DNA of 64,000 nt from Planctomycetota bacterium. Lineage in GTDB: Bacteria > Planctomycetota > UBA1135 > GCA-002686595. Shown here one piece after another: positions 50,200-58,213 of the stretch. The notes under the pieces were generated by a model that ran no database searches, was not told where the DNA came from, and saw only the letters and a list, made by a program, of their open reading frames with translations. A program made the translations under genes and the position numbers. Location of the stretch: NCBI GenBank assembly GCA_020638875.1, contig JACKHS010000019.1, positions 7,533 to 71,532 on the forward strand. Reading direction: 5' to 3'. Within the stretch, counting starts at the first letter, position 1. Each line of letters starts with the position of its first letter.

Positions 50200-51865
50200 G
50201 CGCGGCCTCCTCGAGCGCGAAGACCTCCGTCGCGAGGTGGCGCGCCAGGCGGATCGACAGCGCGACGATCGTGAAGGTCGGGTTGGCACAGCCGCTGGTC
50301 GGGAAGACCGAACCGCCGGCGCAGTAGACGTTCTCGACGGTGTGGAGCTTGAGGTTCGGGTCGCACACCGACGTCGCCGGGTCGCTGCCCATGCGCGTCG
50401 TGCCGAGGTGGTGCGAGGCGTCCTCGGTGATCGGCCAGGGCGTGCGCGTGGCGAGGTCGGTCTCGAGCCGGCCGACGCCGCTCGCGGCGAGCTCGCGCGC
50501 GAGGACCTCGTGCAGCTCGACGAGCGAGCGGCGGTCGAGCGCGGACGTGTCGTGCACCGCGCGCGGCACCGGAACGCCGTTGGCGTCGCGCGCGTCGGTC
50601 AGCGTCACGCGGTTCTCGGGCCGCGGCTCCATCTCCATGAAGTTGCGCAGGCGCACGCGCTCGATGCGCGGCTTCTTGCGCGAGAGGCGGTGGTACAGGT
50701 ACGCGCCGACGCGGCGCGCATCGAGCGGGATCGCGAGCGCGACCTTCAGCCAGCCGAGCAGCGACTTGCGCTCGTTCTGGAAGTCGGAGTCGTCGCCGGT
50801 CTCGGAGTAGTCGCGCAGCTCGACGACCTCGTCCTGCTTGCCGCGCTTCCACGAGCGCAGCACGAACGCGCTGCGCTTGACGAGCAGCACGAGCGCTTCG
50901 ACCCCGTGGCTGTCCGACCACGGGAAGAGCGGCTCGAGCCGCACGTAGCTGTTGAGCAGCCCGCGGCGCTCCTGCTCGTCCTCGCCGAAGCGCAGGCCGG
51001 CGTAGCCCGCGTAGCCGCGGTGCAGGCAGCCGAAGAAGTACGGCACGTCCTCGACCGGCTGCGCGAGGTGCAGCACGCCGAGGTAGTTCTTGGGGTGGTT
51101 CATCAGGTAGCGGCCGACCTGATCGCGCTCGTTGCCGAGGCCCGCGGGCGCGGCGCCGCGCGAGGCGAGCAGGAGGCGCGCGTTCTCGAGACCGCCGGTG
51201 GCGAGCACGAACGCGCGTCCGCGCACGAGGTGCTCGCGGCCGCCGCGCGTGCGCACGCGCGCCGCCTCGACGCGCGCGCCGCCGTCGGTCGCGACGAGCT
51301 CGGTCACCGTCGCGTCGAGCCACAGGTCGACGCCGCCCGCCTCGTAGAGGTGCCGCTGCTCCCTGCCGAAGTCCTGCGGCTCGTCGCAGGCGAGGAAGAC
51401 CTTCTCGTCGACCGCGCTCCAACGCGGCTGCAGGGCGCCCCGCGCGCGCAGCTCGCGGAACTCGTCGAAGAGCGCCTCGTCGGCGAAGCGGTAGCGTTCG
51501 GCGGCCGCGCGCCAGTCGCGCCACAGCTCCGCGCGCGTGACCGGCCAGCCCGAGTGCGCGAGCCACGGCCGGTGGCGCAGGTCGGCCTCGTCGAGCGGAC
51601 TCGACAGCCCGGCCCACGTCGTCGACGCGCCGCCGAGCACGCGCTCGCGCGAGTACTCCTTGACGTGGATGCCCGCGCTCTCGACGTGGCGCAGCGCGTC
51701 GTGGTGCGCGGTCGTGCGCGCGAGGCCGCTCTCGAGCACGCAGATCGCGAGCCCGCGCCCGGCGAGCTCGGCCGCCACGGTGGCGCCGGCGGGGCCCGAG
51801 CCCACGATCACCAGGTCGTAGGCGCGTTCGGGGCCAGTCGGGTGGCTGTCGAGGTCGGCGATCAT
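50192..51865 (-). CDS. GMC-family FAD oxidoreductase
   Basis: 557 residues. N-terminal FAD motif V-I-V-G-S-G-P-A-G-A (about 19-28) and L-G-G-A-S-T-T-W-A-G. The C-terminus has H-H-L-G-T-T-R-M-G and N-V-Y-C-A-G-G-S-V-F-P-T-S-G-C-A-N-P-T, with the active-site His/Asn region of GMC enzymes. It oxidises an alcohol or sugar. It overlaps the Gfo/Idh gene, so the two likely act on the same molecule. A TAGCCT box lies 13 nt upstream of the ATG. Confidence 0.88.
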   Translation of the reverse strand: MIADLDSHPTGPERAYDLVIVGSGPAGATVAAELAGRGLAICVLESGLARTTAHHDALRHVESAGIHVKEYSRERVLGGASTTWAGLSSPLDEADLRHRPWLAHSGWPVTRAELWRDWRAAAERYRFADEALFDEFRELRARGALQPRWSAVDEKVFLACDEPQDFGREQRHLYEAGGVDLWLDATVTELVATDGGARVEAARVRTRGGREHLVRGRAFVLATGGLENARLLLASRGAAPAGLGNERDQVGRYLMNHPKNYLGVLHLAQPVEDVPYFFGCLHRGYAGYAGLRFGEDEQERRGLLNSYVRLEPLFPWSDSHGVEALVLLVKRSAFVLRSWKRGKQDEVVELRDYSETGDDSDFQNERKSLLGWLKVALAIPLDARRVGAYLYHRLSRKKPRIERVRLRNFMEMEPRPENRVTLTDARDANGVPVPRAVHDTSALDRRSLVELHEVLARELAASGVGRLETDLATRTPWPITEDASHHLGTTRMGSDPATSVCDPNLKLHTVENVYCAGGSVFPTSGCANPTFTIVALSIRLARHLATEVFALEEAARG

Positions 51866-51931
51866 GGGGTCGCGGCGCAGGCTACCCCAGCGCGCGGCCC
51901 GGGCCGAAGAGGCCGCCGCGGGATTCCTGCG

Positions 51932-52879
51932 CTACATCCAGCGCGCGCGGATCGCGCCCAGCATCGCGGCCACCATGCGGTGCGAGGCGTCGGTGTAGCC
52001 GCCGCTGGTCGTGACGACCGTGGGCACGCCGCGCCGCGCGAGGCTCTCGAGCACGAACACGTCGCGCGCGAGCACGTCCGCCTCGCCGAGCTCCATGAGC
52101 CCCAGCGGATCGCCCGCGACCACGTCGGTGCCGGCGTTGTAGAGCGCGAGCTCGGGCGCGAACTCGTCCAGCGCCGGACCGAGGTGCGCCTCGAGCACGC
52201 CGAGGTACTCGGCGCCGCGCGCGCCGGTGCGCAGCGGGTGGTCCCAGCGGATGCCGGCCTTGGCCTGCTCGTCCTGCGGCCAGATGTCGGCGTTGTAGAC
52301 GTCGAAGACCGCCACGCGCTCGTCGTGCAGGTAGGCGGCCTCGACGCCGTTGCCCTGGTGCGCGTCGAGGTCGATCACCAGCGCGCGCGCGAGCCCTTGC
52401 TCGGCGCGCACGGCCTCGAGCGCGATCGCCAGGTCCGCGTACACGCAGAAGCCCTCGCCGCGCCACGGCTTGGCGTGGTGGTAACCGCCGGCGAGGTTCA
52501 CGACGAGGCCGCGCTCGCGTGCGTGCCGGGCGGCCTCGACCGTACCGCCGGTCGCCAGGCGCATCGGCGCGAGCACGGCGCGCTCGAGCAGGTCGAGCGG
52601 CACCTGCGCGGCGAGCGGCACCTCGAGCACCTCCGCGATCACCTCGGGCGACGCGAGCGAGGCGAGGTAGGCGCCGGTGTGCACGCGCTCGAGCTCGGCG
52701 CGCGTGACCTCGCGGGGCGCGAGGCGCGCCTCGGCCGGGACGGCGCCGCCGGCCTCGAACAACGCCCACGCGCGCTGCGCGCGCAGGCCGTCGAAGTGGT
52801 GCAGGTTCGCCAGCACCCGCGCCAGCTCCGCAGGCAGGCGGAAGTCGTAGGCCGGCGAGTGGACGAAGGCGGGGCGCAT
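51932..52879 (-). CDS. Histone deacetylase-like (AcuC/APAH family) amidohydrolase
   Basis: 315 residues. Active-site text: N-L-A-G-G-Y-H-H-A-K-P (catalytic His pair), E-G-F-C-V-Y-A-D, V-I-D-L-D-A-H-Q-G-N-G (zinc Asp/His) and T-S-G-G-Y. Bacterial members remove acetyl groups from lysines, polyamines or other amides. A TATGCT box 6 nt upstream supports the start. Only 66 bp separates its stop from the GMC ATG, but its own promoter suggests separate control. Confidence 0.88.
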   Translation of the reverse strand: MRPAFVHSPAYDFRLPAELARVLANLHHFDGLRAQRAWALFEAGGAVPAEARLAPREVTRAELERVHTGAYLASLASPEVIAEVLEVPLAAQVPLDLLERAVLAPMRLATGGTVEAARHARERGLVVNLAGGYHHAKPWRGEGFCVYADLAIALEAVRAEQGLARALVIDLDAHQGNGVEAAYLHDERVAVFDVYNADIWPQDEQAKAGIRWDHPLRTGARGAEYLGVLEAHLGPALDEFAPELALYNAGTDVVAGDPLGLMELGEADVLARDVFVLESLARRGVPTVVTTSGGYTDASHRMVAAMLGAIRARWM

Positions 52880-52885
52880 CGCGGC

Positions 52886-52891
52886 AGCATA
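52886..52891 (-). promoter_or_regulatory. -10 box TATGCT of the deacetylase gene
   Basis: TATGCT on the minus strand ends 6 nt before the ATG at 52879. Confidence 0.45.
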
Positions 52892-52971
52892 GCGGCGCGC
52901 CCCGCACCGACGAGCGGCGCCCGCCGACCGGAGATCGACGGGCGCCTGGCTCGGGGAATCACGTGCGTGGA

Positions 52972-52998
52972 GCCCGTGGTGTGGGCCCCGTCACGGGC
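52972..52998. terminator. Hairpin after the secreted thioredoxin gene
   Basis: GCCCGTG (52972-52978) pairs with CACGGGC (52992-52998), 13-nt loop, 8 bp after the minus-strand stop at 53006. There is no U-tract. Confidence 0.4.
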
Positions 52999-53005
52999 GA
53001 GCAGT

Positions 53006-54019
53006 TCAGCCGTTCATGATGTTGTCGAGGTAGTCCAGCATCTGCTGGTTGTCGGTGCCGATGGCCTTGGCCTTCTCACCGAACTTCTGGACGCCTTCGG
53101 GGTCCTCGAGCGGGCCGGCGCACCAGCGGCACATGGTGAAGTTCAGCATGAAGCCGATCTCCTTGTCCTTGTAGCCGAGCAGGTTGAGCGCGTTCAGCGC
53201 GTCGCGGGCGGCCTCGGCGGCCTCCGGGCCGTCGACGTTCATGAACTGCGCGTCGACGACCTGCTCGAGCACGCCCTGCTCGTTCTTCGGGTCGAGCTCG
53301 CGGCCGGCCTGCATCAGCTCCTCGTCGACCTGTCCGGCCTTCAGCAGCGCCTTCAGCGCGCGCAGCTTCATGCCCTTGGCGTTGTCCGCGTCGGCCGTGA
53401 AGGCCCAGCGCGCGGCGTCCGTGAGCTGGGCGACGAAGGGCGAGTCGGCGGACAGACCTTCGAGCACCTTCATGACCGCCTCCCAGGCGGCGGGCTTGCC
53501 GGCCTCGTCGGCGTCGGTGAAGGCCTTCGAGACCTGCTTCACCTCGACGAGCGCCTTGCGGCCCTCGGTGCGGACCTGCGCCATGTGCTCGACGTAGGCC
53601 TCCGGGCCGCCCTCACGGTAGCCGCTCTGCGCGAAGACCTCGCCCTCGGCCGTCATCATGAGGATCGTCGGGTAGCCGCGGATGTTGTACTTCTCGCGCA
53701 GTTCCTCGTTGCGCGCGGGGTTCGGCACCTTGGCCTTGACCTCGTCCGAGCGCGGGTAGTCGAGCGCGACGAGCACGTAGTCCTTCTGCGCCGCGGTGAG
53801 GAACGAGTCGTACTGGAAGACCTCGTCGTGCAGCTTGATGCACCAGCCGCACCAGTCGGACCCGGTGAAGTCCACGAAGAGGTCCTTGTGCTGCTCCTTC
53901 GCGATCTTGGCGGCCTCGTCGAAGTCGCCGTACCAGACGTGCGTGGTGTCGTCGACGGGGAGGGCGAGGGCAGCGGGAGCGGTGAGCGCGCAGAGCGCGA
54001 GGGCGGTGATGAGCTTCAA
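53006..54019 (-). CDS. Secreted thioredoxin-family protein
   Basis: 337 residues. A signal peptide (M-K-L-I-T-A-L-A-L-C-A-L-T-A-P-A-A-L-A) is followed by a thioredoxin domain with W-C57-G-W-C60 and the cis-proline segment G-Y-P-T-I-L-M. The C-terminal 180 residues are an acidic, helical domain that is probably TPR-like. It is likely a periplasmic disulfide reductase or oxidase. Codon use is a little less GC-biased than the neighbours (more K, E and Y). Confidence 0.82.
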   Translation of the reverse strand: MKLITALALCALTAPAALALPVDDTTHVWYGDFDEAAKIAKEQHKDLFVDFTGSDWCGWCIKLHDEVFQYDSFLTAAQKDYVLVALDYPRSDEVKAKVPNPARNEELREKYNIRGYPTILMMTAEGEVFAQSGYREGGPEAYVEHMAQVRTEGRKALVEVKQVSKAFTDADEAGKPAAWEAVMKVLEGLSADSPFVAQLTDAARWAFTADADNAKGMKLRALKALLKAGQVDEELMQAGRELDPKNEQGVLEQVVDAQFMNVDGPEAAEAARDALNALNLLGYKDKEIGFMLNFTMCRWCAGPLEDPEGVQKFGEKAKAIGTDNQQMLDYLDNIMNG

Positions 54020-54122
54020 GTCAGTGTCTGGGATCGTGGTCTTCGGGAAGTCCGGGCCGATGCAGGTCCTTGAGGATGACAGATTCCCCCCCGGCGTCGG
54101 TGGGGTCGAGCGGAAATAAGGA

Positions 54123-54147
54123 GGGGTGGCCCGGATCGGACCACCCC
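54123..54147 (-). terminator. Rho-independent terminator of the large secreted protein gene
   Basis: On the minus strand GGGGTGG pairs with CCACCCC around an 11-nt loop and is followed by TCCTTATTTCC. This is the clearest hairpin-plus-pyrimidine/T-rich tail in the window, 40 bp past the stop at 54188. Confidence 0.65.
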
Positions 54148-54187
54148 GACGTGTAAGCCTTGCGTGGCGCGCGCGGCGCGCGGCCGG

Positions 54188-55642
54188 TCACTGCCGCGAG
54201 AGCCAGCGCAGGAAGCGACCTTCCAGGCAGTCGCCGCCGACCTCGGGATCGGAGAGCGGCAAGCCGTAGACCTCGCGCACCACGGTCGAGAAGCCGCCGC
54301 CCTCGCCGCCGACGGCGATCTGCGTGAGCAGGCGACCGTAGGCCGCGGCCGAGTCCTTCTTCGAGCTCATCGCCTCGGTCTGCAGCCAGAACAGGAACGC
54401 CGACTTGTACGCGCGCAGCAGCTCGCTGAAGTCGGGGCCGGCGCCGTCGGGCAGCTCGGCGTTGGGGTCCTCGCCCTCGCCGAGCAGCGGCGCGTGCGCG
54501 ACGTCGCGCATCTTCCCGTCGTCCGCCATCAGCAGGAAGGAGTTGAGCTGGTTCTTGTTGCGCTTGTCGGCGCTCGCGCCGGACTTCTGCACCTGCCCGA
54601 GCACGCGCACGAAGTGGTACTTGCCGTAGTCCTGGCGCCAGCGGCTCTCGGCCACGTTCTTCGGGAGGTTCCCGCCCTCCGAGCGACCGCCCGCGACGAA
54701 GATCTCGCGCTTCTGCGTGAAGCGCGAGCGCGTGTCGCCGTCGATGCGCGTGTGGCAGGCGCCGTACTGTTGGATGACGAGGTTCAGCGACAGCCCGCTG
54801 ATCAAGCCGCCCGGCATCGCGTCACCGTGCTCGTAGGCGAGCAGCTTGTTGCTCGCGAGCTGGACCACCTGCTCCTCGAGGCCGGTGGTCTCGATGTCCT
54901 TCATGCTCGTCGAGGAGGCGTACTCGCCGTTCATCTGCGAGAGCGACGCGTACTCGAGCGCGATCACCTGCAGCTCGTCGAGGCGGAACTCGCTCCACGT
55001 CTGGATGCCCGGCACCCAGAACGTCGGGCGCATGTCCTCGCGCAGCCAGCCGGCGAAGGCCAGGAACTCGACGAACTGCTCGCGGTGGGGGATCAGCACG
55101 AGCCGCACGGCCCGCGGCGTCTCCGCGCTCTGGCCGACGGGCGCGCGCGAGCGCAGCGCGGCGGCGGACCGGTCGAGCGCCTCGGCCACCGGGCCCTTGG
55201 GCTCGAACAGCGCGCGCACGTCCCGCGCCTCTCCGTCGGCGACCTTCTGCAGGACGCCCGGCTTCCAGCTCTTGGCCCACTTCTCTCCCTGCTCCAGGTC
55301 CTTCGCGAGCGCCTTGCCGTCGACGGCCTGGTCGCCCAGCCATCCGAGCCACAGCCCCTGCGACTCGAACAGGGCCTCGCAGACGTCGCGGAAGTCGGTC
55401 GCCGTCTCCTTGGACTCGAGGTCGACGGCCGGGATCAGCACCTCGAACAGGCCGACGTCCGCGCGCACGAAGTCGCGGCGCAGCACGGCCTCGAGGTCGA
55501 CCTCGGCGGGAGCCTTGCCGGTCAGGTCGTGGTCGGCGAGGAACTCGCCCGCGACCTGCTCGTAGGGCAGCTCCTCCGTGTTCTGCGGGAGGGCCTGCGG
55601 GGACAGAACGGGGGCGAACGCGAGCAGTGCGGTCAGGATCAT
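54188..55642 (-). CDS. Large secreted protein, unknown
   Basis: 484 residues. The N-terminus (M-I-L-T-A-L-L-A-F-A-P-V-L-S-P-Q-A) is a signal peptide. The rest is mixed alpha/beta with many K, E and Q residues and no recognised motif. Segments such as E-E-L-P-Y-E-Q-V-A-G-E-F-L and F-L-F-W-L-Q-T-E-A-M may help searches. DUF1570-like peptidase domains were considered because of the overall layout, but no HExxH was found. Confidence 0.72.
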   Translation of the reverse strand: MILTALLAFAPVLSPQALPQNTEELPYEQVAGEFLADHDLTGKAPAEVDLEAVLRRDFVRADVGLFEVLIPAVDLESKETATDFRDVCEALFESQGLWLGWLGDQAVDGKALAKDLEQGEKWAKSWKPGVLQKVADGEARDVRALFEPKGPVAEALDRSAAALRSRAPVGQSAETPRAVRLVLIPHREQFVEFLAFAGWLREDMRPTFWVPGIQTWSEFRLDELQVIALEYASLSQMNGEYASSTSMKDIETTGLEEQVVQLASNKLLAYEHGDAMPGGLISGLSLNLVIQQYGACHTRIDGDTRSRFTQKREIFVAGGRSEGGNLPKNVAESRWRQDYGKYHFVRVLGQVQKSGASADKRNKNQLNSFLLMADDGKMRDVAHAPLLGEGEDPNAELPDGAGPDFSELLRAYKSAFLFWLQTEAMSSKKDSAAAYGRLLTQIAVGGEGGGFSTVVREVYGLPLSDPEVGGDCLEGRFLRWLSRQ

Positions 55643-55944
55643 GGCGGGGCGGTGGAGCGAGGGCCTCGGGGTGCGGCCGGCGAGCGTGTCGCTCTGGCCC
55701 ACAACTAACGTCCGGGCACCGCCTTCGCTTTCGCGGAAGACGCCGGAACCTGCTCCTTTTCGCAACCGATACGCGGCCCTCGCGCGGCCCCGCACGGGGT
55801 TTGCTCACCGGTCCTGGACCGGGGTGTTTGCCCGGCACAAATCCTGTCCCAGCCCCGTTCGGGGACAGGCGTTCAAGCCCGCGAATCGCGTGGTTTTTGG
55901 AAGGAAATCAGACCCACTCGCCCCTGTTCGACGCTTTGTCTTGA

Positions 55945-55975
55945 GGACCCTCGGGGCGCCATCTCCCGAGGGTCC
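55945..55975. repeat. 11-bp perfect inverted repeat
   Basis: GGACCCTCGGG and CCCGAGGGTCC around a 9-nt loop. Its left side shares a 21-23 nt element with the candidate RNA at 8617-8637. Confidence 0.45.
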
Positions 55976-56138
55976 AAATCGTGCCTCCCGGCACCGCGTT
56001 CCGCCCCCCCCGGACCTCGTCCGGTCGGTTCTCGACACCTTGTCTACCTCAGGGGCTGCGGAGACGGCGCCGGGTCTGTCACGTCCTCGGTTCGGGGGAT
56101 CCGATGACGGGAGAGTGTCTCTCGCAGGAACCGGCACT

Positions 56139-56235
56139 GTGGGGGGTGCGGCCTCGGTCGCGCCCCCCACGCTTTTCACGCCGGGGGTGCGGCCTCGGTC
56201 GCGCCCCCCACGCGTTTCACGCCGGGGGTGCGGCC
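56139..56235. repeat. 41-bp tandem hairpin repeat
   Basis: The core GGGGGTGCGGCCTCGGTCGC recurs at a 41-bp period (GGGTGCGG landmarks end near 56150, 56191 and 56232; the third copy is partial). Each full unit folds: GTGGGGGGTGCG pairs with CGCGCCCCCCAC in the first copy (12 bp, one G-T). Confidence 0.55.
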
Positions 56236-56503
56236 ACCGCCCAGGGACTCGCGCGCTTCCGGCGTCTTCGGGCGCCGCTCGGCCCGCGCCTCGTGGGCGG
56301 AGTCGGCGAGCGAGCCCGGCCGGCTCGAGCGGCTGACCCCGGGGGGACCGCGCCTCACTGGCGCGAGAGAGCGGTTCGCGGACCTCGGGGGCCTTCTCGC
56401 GGCAGGGACCGACTTGCTAGGCTGCTCGGATCAGAAGGGCCCGCAGCGGTCCGCTCGTAGCCTCGGCCGCGCCGGGGCCCCCTACCTCTCACACGCAACC
56501 ACC

Positions 56504-56785
56504 ATGAAGAAAGTTCTCCTCGCGTCCCTGCTGGCGCTGGGTGTCAGCACCACGAGCTGCCTCGGCCCGGACAACACGTACCACTCGATCAAGAACTGGA
56601 ACGCCGAGCTGTCCGAGCAGGACTGGGTCAACGAGATCGTCTTCCTGGGCCTGAACATCATCCCGGTGTACGGCATCGCCCAGTTCCTCGACATCCTGAT
56701 CTTCAACACGATCGGCTACTGGGGCGACAACCCCATCTCCGACCCCGGCCCGTTCCCGGGCTTCCCGAAGGGCGACACCAAGTAA
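56504..56785 (+). CDS. DUF3332 small lipoprotein
   Basis: 93 residues. Lipoprotein signal M-K-K-V-L-L-A-S-L-L-A-L-G-V-S-T-T-S-C. Landmarks of DUF3332: W-N-A-E-L-S-E-Q-D-W-V-N-E, I-I-P-V-Y-G-I-A-Q-F and N-T-I-G-Y-W-G-D-N-P-I. The function of the family is unknown. Composition is less GC-biased than neighbours, with Lys and Asn frequent. Confidence 0.82.
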   Translation: MKKVLLASLLALGVSTTSCLGPDNTYHSIKNWNAELSEQDWVNEIVFLGLNIIPVYGIAQFLDILIFNTIGYWGDNPISDPGPFPGFPKGDTK

Positions 56786-56803
56786 CGCCTGCGCGCTAGC
56801 GCC

Positions 56804-56840
56804 GCGAGGGCGTCCTCCCGCGAGGGGAGGGCGCCCTCGC
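56804..56840. terminator. Strong hairpin after the DUF3332 gene
   Basis: A 16-bp stem (one G-T pair, 5-nt loop): GCGAGGGCG...CTCCC at 56804-56819 pairs with GGGAGG...CGCCCTCGC at 56825-56840. It lies 18 bp past the DUF3332 stop and 28 bp before the convergent globin stop. It may serve both. Confidence 0.55.
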
Positions 56841-56867
56841 GCCGTCCTAGGAGCGCTCGCCGCGCGC

Positions 56868-57311
56868 TCAGCCCGCCGCTCGACCGGTGGGCCGCGGGAA
56901 GTCGAGGATGTCGTCGGTGGCGAAGCGTCGCTCGCAGTCGGCGCGGCTCGCCTTGACCAGCCGCGACTTGAAGGCCGCGTCGCGCGCCAGCCACTCGCGC
57001 GCGGCGTCCTCGGGCACGCCGGCTTCGCGCAGGGCCTCGCCGAGCAGGCGCGAGCGCTCGTCGAAGAGCTCGGGCGTGATGCGGATGTGCTTGTGCGCCG
57101 GCACGGGCAGCGCGCCGCAGTAGACCGACGGTCCGCCCAGGGTCTTCGAGATGAAGTCGGTCTGCTGGTCCTCGATGAGCTGCTGCTCGACGTCCGCGAA
57201 GAACAGCTTCAGCCACGGGTGCTCGTAGACCTTGTCGTAGAAGATCTTGTGCACGCGGCGGATCTGGACCGTCCCGCCGATGCGGGAGAACAGGCTCTGG
57301 GGCTCGCTCAT
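56868..57311 (-). CDS. Truncated (2/2) globin
   Basis: 147 residues. Starts S-L-F-S-R-I-G-G-T-V-Q-I-R-R-V-H-K-I-F-Y-D-K-V-Y; the proximal histidine region is H-K-H-I-R-I-T and L-G-G-P-S-V-Y-C-G is the glycine-rich E/F loop. Truncated globins bind O2, NO or other ligands, and may handle NO or oxygen stress. Length is typical. It is on the same strand as the DUF2784 gene, about 100 bp downstream of it. Confidence 0.87.
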   Translation of the reverse strand: MSEPQSLFSRIGGTVQIRRVHKIFYDKVYEHPWLKLFFADVEQQLIEDQQTDFISKTLGGPSVYCGALPVPAHKHIRITPELFDERSRLLGEALREAGVPEDAAREWLARDAAFKSRLVKASRADCERRFATDDILDFPRPTGRAAG

Positions 57312-57391
57312 GGGTTCGCGGGGCGCCTCCCAGGACTTAGGAGTACGCAATTGCCGGATCGGCCCTCGGCCCGAGCCCACCGGAGCCCAAT

Positions 57392-57408
57392 CGCCCGATT
57401 TTCGGGCG
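57392..57408. terminator. Hairpin directly after the DUF2784 gene
   Basis: CGCCCGA (57392-57398) pairs with TCGGGCG (57402-57408) around TTT; it starts immediately past the minus-strand stop at 57410. There is no U-tract. Confidence 0.45.
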
Positions 57409-57409
57409 C

Positions 57410-57847
57410 TCAGGCTCCTTCCCGGGCGACGCGCCGGCGCAGCGGCACGAGCCAGAACGAGCCCACCACGAGCGCCGCGAAGAGCACGTAGGCGACGGTG
57501 AAGGCCTCGGGCGCGGCGTCGAGGAAGAGCAGCTCGTGGGCCCAGTAGGCGACGAAGCTGCTCTGCTCGATCGGCGCGCCGCCGAGGGCGCGCAGCTCGT
57601 TCTCCCAGACGGTCAGCGGACACGCGCTCCCGCACACCGCCTCGCCGGCGACGAACACGATCAGGCCGACGTGGCTCAGGCGGAAGAGCGGGCGACGCAC
57701 CCAGCGCCAGCCGCGCCAGCCGCCGAGGAGGATCGCGAGTTGGCCGAGCAGCACGTAGAGCACGATCGCGAAGTGCACGACGACGATGACGTCGGCGAGG
57801 GCCAAGCAGCCTTCCGCCGACTCGGGGTACCAGGCGCGCCGCTCCAT
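57410..57847 (-). CDS. DUF2784 family membrane protein
   Basis: 145 residues. Four hydrophobic segments (A-L-A-D-V-I-V-V-V-H-F-A-I-V-L-Y-V-L, L-S-H-V-G-L-I-V-F-V-A, and two near the end). C-P-L-T-V-W-E-N-E-L-R is the family landmark, and a cysteine pair lies in E-A-V-C-G-S-A-C. The function is unknown. The TACGCT box 6 nt before the ATG supports this start. Confidence 0.83.
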   Translation of the reverse strand: MERRAWYPESAEGCLALADVIVVVHFAIVLYVLLGQLAILLGGWRGWRWVRRPLFRLSHVGLIVFVAGEAVCGSACPLTVWENELRALGGAPIEQSSFVAYWAHELLFLDAAPEAFTVAYVLFAALVVGSFWLVPLRRRVAREGA

Positions 57848-57853
57848 GGTCGG

Positions 57854-57859
57854 AGCGTA
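57854..57859 (-). promoter_or_regulatory. -10 box TACGCT of the DUF2784 gene
   Basis: TACGCT on the minus strand ends 6 nt before the ATG at 57847. Confidence 0.45.
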
Positions 57860-58069
57860 CGGGAGCGACGCGGCGCGGCGAGGTTGGAATCCACGGGCCG
57901 AGTCGGGCGTTGCCCCGATTGCGAGAGTCGCGCACTGGGGCTACGCTGCGTTCTTCGATCCTCAGGGGTCGAAACGGAGGGTCCACAACCCGCGGCTCCG
58001 GCCCCTCACGGGGTCGCCTGGACAGCATCGAGAGCCGCGGGGGACCTCGGGATAGGGCCCTCCACCACC

Positions 58070-58205
58070 GAGCTGGGCACCGCGATCGGGCGGTGCCCAG
58101 CTCACTTTCGGCGCCGTTGGGCACCGCGATCGGGCGGTGCCCGGCGAACGTTCGAGCGCCGTTGGGCACCGCGATCGGGCGGTGCTCGGCGAACGTTCGA
58201 GCGCC
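58070..58205. repeat. Triple 44/45-bp tandem hairpin repeat after hemH
   Basis: GGGCACCGC-GATCGG-GCGGTGCCC occurs at 58075-58098, 58119-58142 and 58164-58187 (the last with one C to T change). The first copy has a perfect 14-bp stem (58070-58083 with 58090-58103). Units 2 and 3 are separated by CGGCGAACGTTCGAGCGCCG-type dyads. It begins 9 bp past the hemH stop on the minus strand. Confidence 0.65.
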
Positions 58206-58213
58206 GAACGCGC

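Larger units (their letters stand above)
55643..56503. other. Long intergenic region rich in inverted repeats
   Basis: About 860 bp between divergent genes. Palindromes: CCGGTCCTGGACCGG at 55808-55822; CCTGTCCC/GGGACAGG at 55843-55869; GGACCCTCGGG/CCCGAGGGTCC at 55945-55975 (11-bp perfect stem). A 41-bp tandem repeat lies at 56139-56235. The part 55830-55940 is clearly less GC-rich than the genes. A TAGGCT box at 56418-56423 may serve the DUF3332 gene with a leader of about 75 nt. No gene is apparent. Confidence 0.5.
57848..58213. other. Intergenic region with triple hairpin repeat
   Basis: 366 bp between the DUF2784 start and the hemH stop, both on the minus strand. The left part has the promoter box; the right part is almost all repeat. 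Short palindromes also occur at 57990-58020 (CCCCTCACGGGG). Confidence 0.5.

Noticed and set aside
54188..55642. Metalloprotease assignment for the large secreted unknown
   Set aside because: No HExxH or comparable zinc motif was found.
55840..55890. tRNA-like GTTCAAGCCC segment
   Set aside because: No acceptor stem, anticodon arm or D-loop can be placed around it.
55800..56240. Insertion-sequence remnant with inverted ends
   Set aside because: The palindromes are local hairpins, not long-range inverted ends; no transposase fragment or target duplication was seen.
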